DNA of 64,000 nt from Actinomycetota bacterium (GTDB lineage Bacteria; Actinomycetota; CADDZG01; JAHWKV01): assembly GCA_019347715.1 (NCBI GenBank), contig JAHWKU010000005.1:1-64000 (forward strand). Reading direction: 5' to 3'. This document shows, piece after piece, positions 61,223-64,000 of the stretch. The notes beneath the pieces are model-generated. The model saw only the letters and a list, made by a program, of their open reading frames with translations. It did not search any database and was not told the DNA's origin. Both the position numbers and the translations under genes were made by a program. Within the stretch, counting starts at the first letter, position 1. Each line of letters opens with the position of its first letter.

Positions 61223-61235
61223 TCACTTAGCGTGA
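61223..61235 (-). promoter_or_regulatory. BldD-box-like site upstream of the bldD-like gene
   Basis: On the minus strand TCACGCTAAGTGA: TCAC-N5-GTGA. It fits the Streptomyces BldD box NTNACNC(A/T)GNGTNAN except for one core base (A for G). Being 77 bases before the ATG, it suits self-control, as BldD does in Streptomyces. One site only, found by eye. Confidence 0.5.
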
Positions 61236-61331
61236 GCAATCGTACGTGAACGATGGGGTATCTGTAAACCCATGTTTTCCTTTTGGGTCCGATCTTCGCC
61301 TAAATAACTTGGATTTCCGTGGTTTGAGGCC

Positions 61332-62078
61332 TCACAGCCAGTCGAACTGGTACATGAGGGCAGCGATCAACACGACCGCGGCCGTCTCGGTTCGAAGGAC
61401 GTTGTCTCCCAGCTTGACCTGCTTGGCCCCTGCCTTCTCGAAAGCCAAGGTCTCACTTTGGGTGAGCCCCCCTTCTGGGCCGACGATCCCAACTACAGAT
61501 GCAGGATGCGTTCCTTTCAATGAGTCCTTGAGGGCAGCGGCGCTTGTTGCGTCGGCCAGCAGAGATAGCTCGTAGGAAGAGGAAGTCTCGGCGGCCCCCT
61601 CGAGGTCGAGGGGGCCGCTGATTCGAGGAAGCCACGCCCGGCGTGACTGCTTGGCGGCTTCCCTGCCGATTGTCTGCCATCTGGCCTTCGCCTTCGATCT
61701 TCGATCTTCGTTCCACTCGGGCACACTCCTCTCGGAGATGAAGATCCCAAGGGTGTCGATGCCCATCTCGACGAGTTTCTGAATTACGAAATCGATCTTG
61801 GTTCCCTTAGCCAGTCCTTGAAGTACGGCCAGATTAGGTTTCGGTTTCTCGGTGAAGGTTTCCTCGATGATTTCGCCTTCGGTCTTCTTCGCTGATGCCG
61901 TAGTCAATTCCACCAGCCAAACCCTGCCCATTCCATCGGAAACGTGGATGCGATCGCCCGGCCTCGCACGGCGCACTCTCGCGAGATGAGCCGCATCCAC
62001 ATCTCTCAGTCCGACTCGGCTTCCTTGGATATCTGATGCTTCAACGAAAAAGAATGGGTCGTGAGTCGGCCTTCTCAC
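61332..62078 (-). CDS. rsmE: 16S rRNA m3U1498 methyltransferase
   Basis: A 248-residue RsmE: N-terminal PUA-like part ([21 protein letters not shown]), and SPOUT C-domain with [14 protein letters not shown] and [20 protein letters not shown], the knot and SAM-binding loops. It methylates U1498 of 16S rRNA. Its start overlaps dnaJ by four bases, the usual order in bacteria. Confidence 0.95.
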   Translation of the reverse strand: MRRPTHDPFFFVEASDIQGSRVGLRDVDAAHLARVRRARPGDRIHVSDGMGRVWLVELTTASAKKTEGEIIEETFTEKPKPNLAVLQGLAKGTKIDFVIQKLVEMGIDTLGIFISERSVPEWNEDRRSKAKARWQTIGREAAKQSRRAWLPRISGPLDLEGAAETSSSYELSLLADATSAAALKDSLKGTHPASVVGIVGPEGGLTQSETLAFEKAGAKQVKLGDNVLRTETAAVVLIAALMYQFDWL

Positions 62079-63169
62079 GACTTGAAGGCGCTGCGGATCT
62101 TTTCGAAGAAACCGGTCTCCTCAGAGACCTTCTCGCCGCGTGACTTGGCGAACTCGCGAAGCATCGTCTTTTGATCCTCATTCAACTTGGTGGGGATCTC
62201 CACTCCTACTTCAACGAGGAGGTCACCCCGCCCTGCACGCATAAAGTGCGGCACACCCTTCCCCTTGATTCTCAGAATGTTGCCCGGTTGGGAACCGGCA
62301 GGGATCTCGAGATCCACCGGGCCTTCGAGTGTGTCGAGCTCAAGCATCGATCCGAGTGCTGCCTGAGTAAACGAAACTGTGACGCCTGCAAGCAGATCAT
62401 CGCCCTGGCGAGTGAACCTGGGGTCCGGCTTCACCCTCACGGCCACGTATAGGTCTCCCGAGTCTGCCCCGCGGCTTCCCGCCTCGCCGCGTCCGGATAG
62501 ACGGAACTGCGTTCCGTCTTCCACTCCGGCAGGGACCTCGATGGGGACTTCATCCAGACGCTCGAGCCTTCCTTCGCCGTTGCACTCGCCGCACGGGTCG
62601 AGAATCTCTTGACCGGCGCCGCGGCACTGTGGGCAGGTATACGAAGTCATCAGATTCCCAAAGACGCTTCTGGTCACCTGGCGCACGGCGCCGGTGCCAT
62701 CGCATCGCGAACAAGTGGAAGGAGAAGTCCCCGGCTCGGCTCCCGACCCGCTGCACTTCTCGCAAGTCTGGAGCCTTGGAATCGTTACCGTCTTGTTGGT
62801 GCCCCTGATCACATCGTCGAGTTCAACTTCGAGCTCGATCCCAAGGTCGCTGCCTCGATGCGCGGCCCGCCCCCGCCCTCGGGAGAAGCCCATGGGGTCG
62901 TCTCCGAAGAAGGAACGGAAGATGTCGAATGGATCAAAGCCTCCCGAGGGAACCCGCGCGGTCCCAAACATGTCGTAGTCCCGCCGCTTAACTGGATCGG
63001 AAAGAACCGAGTACGCCTCGGCGATCTCCTTGAACTTTCTCTCAGCGTCAGGATCGTCGGGATTCGCGTCCGGATGGTATTGACGCGCGAGCTGACGGTA
63101 GGCCTTCTTTATCTCGTCTTGAGCCGCCTCCCTGGAGACGCCGAGCAGTTCGTAGTAGTCGCGGTCCAT
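62075..63169 (-). CDS. dnaJ: Chaperone DnaJ
   Basis: A 364-residue type I DnaJ: J-domain with HPD ([10 protein letters not shown]), Gly/Phe-rich linker ([16 protein letters not shown]), four zinc repeats ([32 protein letters not shown]) and C-terminal substrate domains. It hands clients to DnaK, which is not in the window. Five bases after hrcA. Confidence 0.97.
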   Translation of the reverse strand: MDRDYYELLGVSREAAQDEIKKAYRQLARQYHPDANPDDPDAERKFKEIAEAYSVLSDPVKRRDYDMFGTARVPSGGFDPFDIFRSFFGDDPMGFSRGRGRAAHRGSDLGIELEVELDDVIRGTNKTVTIPRLQTCEKCSGSGAEPGTSPSTCSRCDGTGAVRQVTRSVFGNLMTSYTCPQCRGAGQEILDPCGECNGEGRLERLDEVPIEVPAGVEDGTQFRLSGRGEAGSRGADSGDLYVAVRVKPDPRFTRQGDDLLAGVTVSFTQAALGSMLELDTLEGPVDLEIPAGSQPGNILRIKGKGVPHFMRAGRGDLLVEVGVEIPTKLNEDQKTMLREFAKSRGEKVSEETGFFEKIRSAFKS

Positions 63170-63174
63170 CTCGT

Positions 63175-64000
63175 TCAGTCCTCGCTCGGATCCAATAGGT
63201 GCGAAAGCGCGCGGGCTACCGACTCGACCGCTGAGATCGTGTGGGGATAGTCCATCCGGGTCGGTCCTACGACGCCGACCGTGCCGGTCCGGTCCGAGCC
63301 GGCGTCATAAGGCGTGAAGATGACCGCGCACGCACGCAGATGTTCGATCGGAACTTCGTCTCCGATATAAACCAGCATCGCGCCGGCCGCCCTCACCGAC
63401 TCGAGGAGGCTGGAGAGAAGCGGCGGTTTCTCCAGTGCTTCGATCACTTCGTGAGCGGTTGATAGGTCTGCGAACTTATCCGGCGAGAGAATATTTGCCG
63501 TCCCTCCGCGGTAGATCCTTTCTTCGACATCTGAGGTAAGGATCTTTTCGAGCGCTCCCGCGAAAAGCCCTGCATCCTTGGCAGATATGCCCTTTGCGTT
63601 CCGCATAGTGGCGGCCAGGTCCTGAAATGCAATGCCATCGAGTTTCTCGTTCAACTTTCGGGATATCTCTTCCAGCCAAGTCGCCGTTCGATCGGTCGGG
63701 AACTCCACAACTCCCTGCCTGACGATCCCGGTGTCTGCGATCAGAAGAAGTGTGGCCCGCCGAGCGCTTCTGCGAAGCAGTTCCAGCCTGGTCAGTTTGT
63801 TCTTACGAGCGGGAGGCGCAACCACCACCGCCGTTGCTTCGGTCACTTCCGAAAGAACATGGGAAGTGGCGTCCAGTGCATCCTCGAGGCCCCCGAACTC
63901 TCCGCGGCTGACGACAGCAATCGCCTTCTGTTCCTCGCGCGTCAGCTCGGGCCAGGTCGATCCAGGCCAGTTGTCTATGAACCACCGATACCCGAGATCG
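63175..64000 (-). CDS. hrcA: Heat-shock repressor HrcA (5' part outside window)
   Basis: The frame is open through the window edge; read from 63999 it starts [13 protein letters not shown], which is the end of the HrcA winged-helix part (PTxxGYRxxVD), followed by [26 protein letters not shown] and the GAF-like core to [24 protein letters not shown]. An internal start at 63846 would miss the DNA-binding half. HrcA represses heat-shock genes at CIRCE sites; no CIRCE was seen in the window. It precedes dnaJ, as usual. Confidence 0.93.
   Translation of the reverse strand, partial: DLGYRWFIDNWPGSTWPELTREEQKAIAVVSRGEFGGLEDALDATSHVLSEVTEATAVVVAPPARKNKLTRLELLRRSARRATLLLIADTGIVRQGVVEFPTDRTATWLEEISRKLNEKLDGIAFQDLAATMRNAKGISAKDAGLFAGALEKILTSDVEERIYRGGTANILSPDKFADLSTAHEVIEALEKPPLLSSLLESVRAAGAMLVYIGDEVPIEHLRACAVIFTPYDAGSDRTGTVGVVGPTRMDYPHTISAVESVARALSHLLDPSED

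Noticed and set aside
61246-61575. Plus-strand 109-codon frame over the end of rsmE
   Set aside because: It runs antisense to the conserved RsmE C-terminus; translation is not protein-like.

Overview
This window reads as a gene-dense chromosome segment from an uncultured actinobacterium (phylum Actinomycetota). Evidence for that lineage: a BldD-type regulator with its c-di-GMP-binding residues, a proteasome activator of the Bpa family, two F420-type luciferase-like oxidoreductases, several acyl-CoA-degradation genes, and the gene orders hrcA-dnaJ-rsmE-(bldD-like)-phoH-ybeY-corC-era-csp-recO and dgt-dnaG-rpoD. Base composition is moderately GC-rich throughout. I saw no insertion sequence, integrase, phage gene, CRISPR array or rRNA. 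No stretch longer than 300 bases lacks a gene; the longest gaps are 3581-3797, 29674-29891 and 39698-39909.

Layout. 1-3580 (minus): a copper/redox surface operon (two tiny membrane proteins, an Asp-box beta-propeller protein, a TlpA-like thioredoxin, a Met-rich cupredoxin, a CopC-CopD fusion cut by the window edge). 3798-8647 (minus): tRNA-Ile2, a small membrane protein, an SDR, an alpha/beta hydrolase, an F420-type oxidoreductase, and an ABC exporter gene whose ATPase domain has lost its second half. 8709-19513: a DUF11 surface protein, MaoC hydratase, thiolase, the three-gene bpa-AAA-VWA operon, a pair of acyl-CoA dehydrogenases, an SDR, and a degenerate GGDEF protein ending in a ribbon-helix-helix domain and preceded by a perfect 10+10 palindrome.

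19633-29673 (plus): an apparently continuous ten-kilobase operon. It encodes a heterodimeric ABC exporter, a LarA-like protein, a gamma-glutamyltransferase-family protein, 5-oxoprolinase subunits PxpA, PxpB and PxpC, and a membrane histidine kinase. 29892-31842: a WxL-like secreted protein and a WxL-interacting-type membrane protein with a long basic tail. 31918-36025 (minus): a cyclase/NB-ARC ATPase regulator and a separate TPR protein. 36137-39697: tRNA-Asn, a YtxH-like protein, and a tungstate transport operon led by an ArsR-type regulator carrying a TOBE domain.

39910-64000: mostly housekeeping. It holds rpoD, dnaG, dgt, a DUF4870 protein, a second F420-type oxidoreductase, an arsR-arsM arsenic methylation operon with two operator-like sites, ppdK, ycaQ-like, glyS, two CNNM/CorC proteins, a NatAB-like ABC system whose permease is fused to a CPBP protease, and the recO-to-hrcA cluster.

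The most promising lead for an undescribed system is the bpa-AAA-VWA operon (11873-15651), which joins an ATP-independent proteasome gate-opener (C-terminal GRYL) to a MoxR/Mg-chelatase-like AAA+ and VWA pair. Next come the GGDEF-RHH protein with its palindrome, the exporter-LarA-GGT-PxpABC-kinase operon, and the ArsR-TOBE tungstate regulator.
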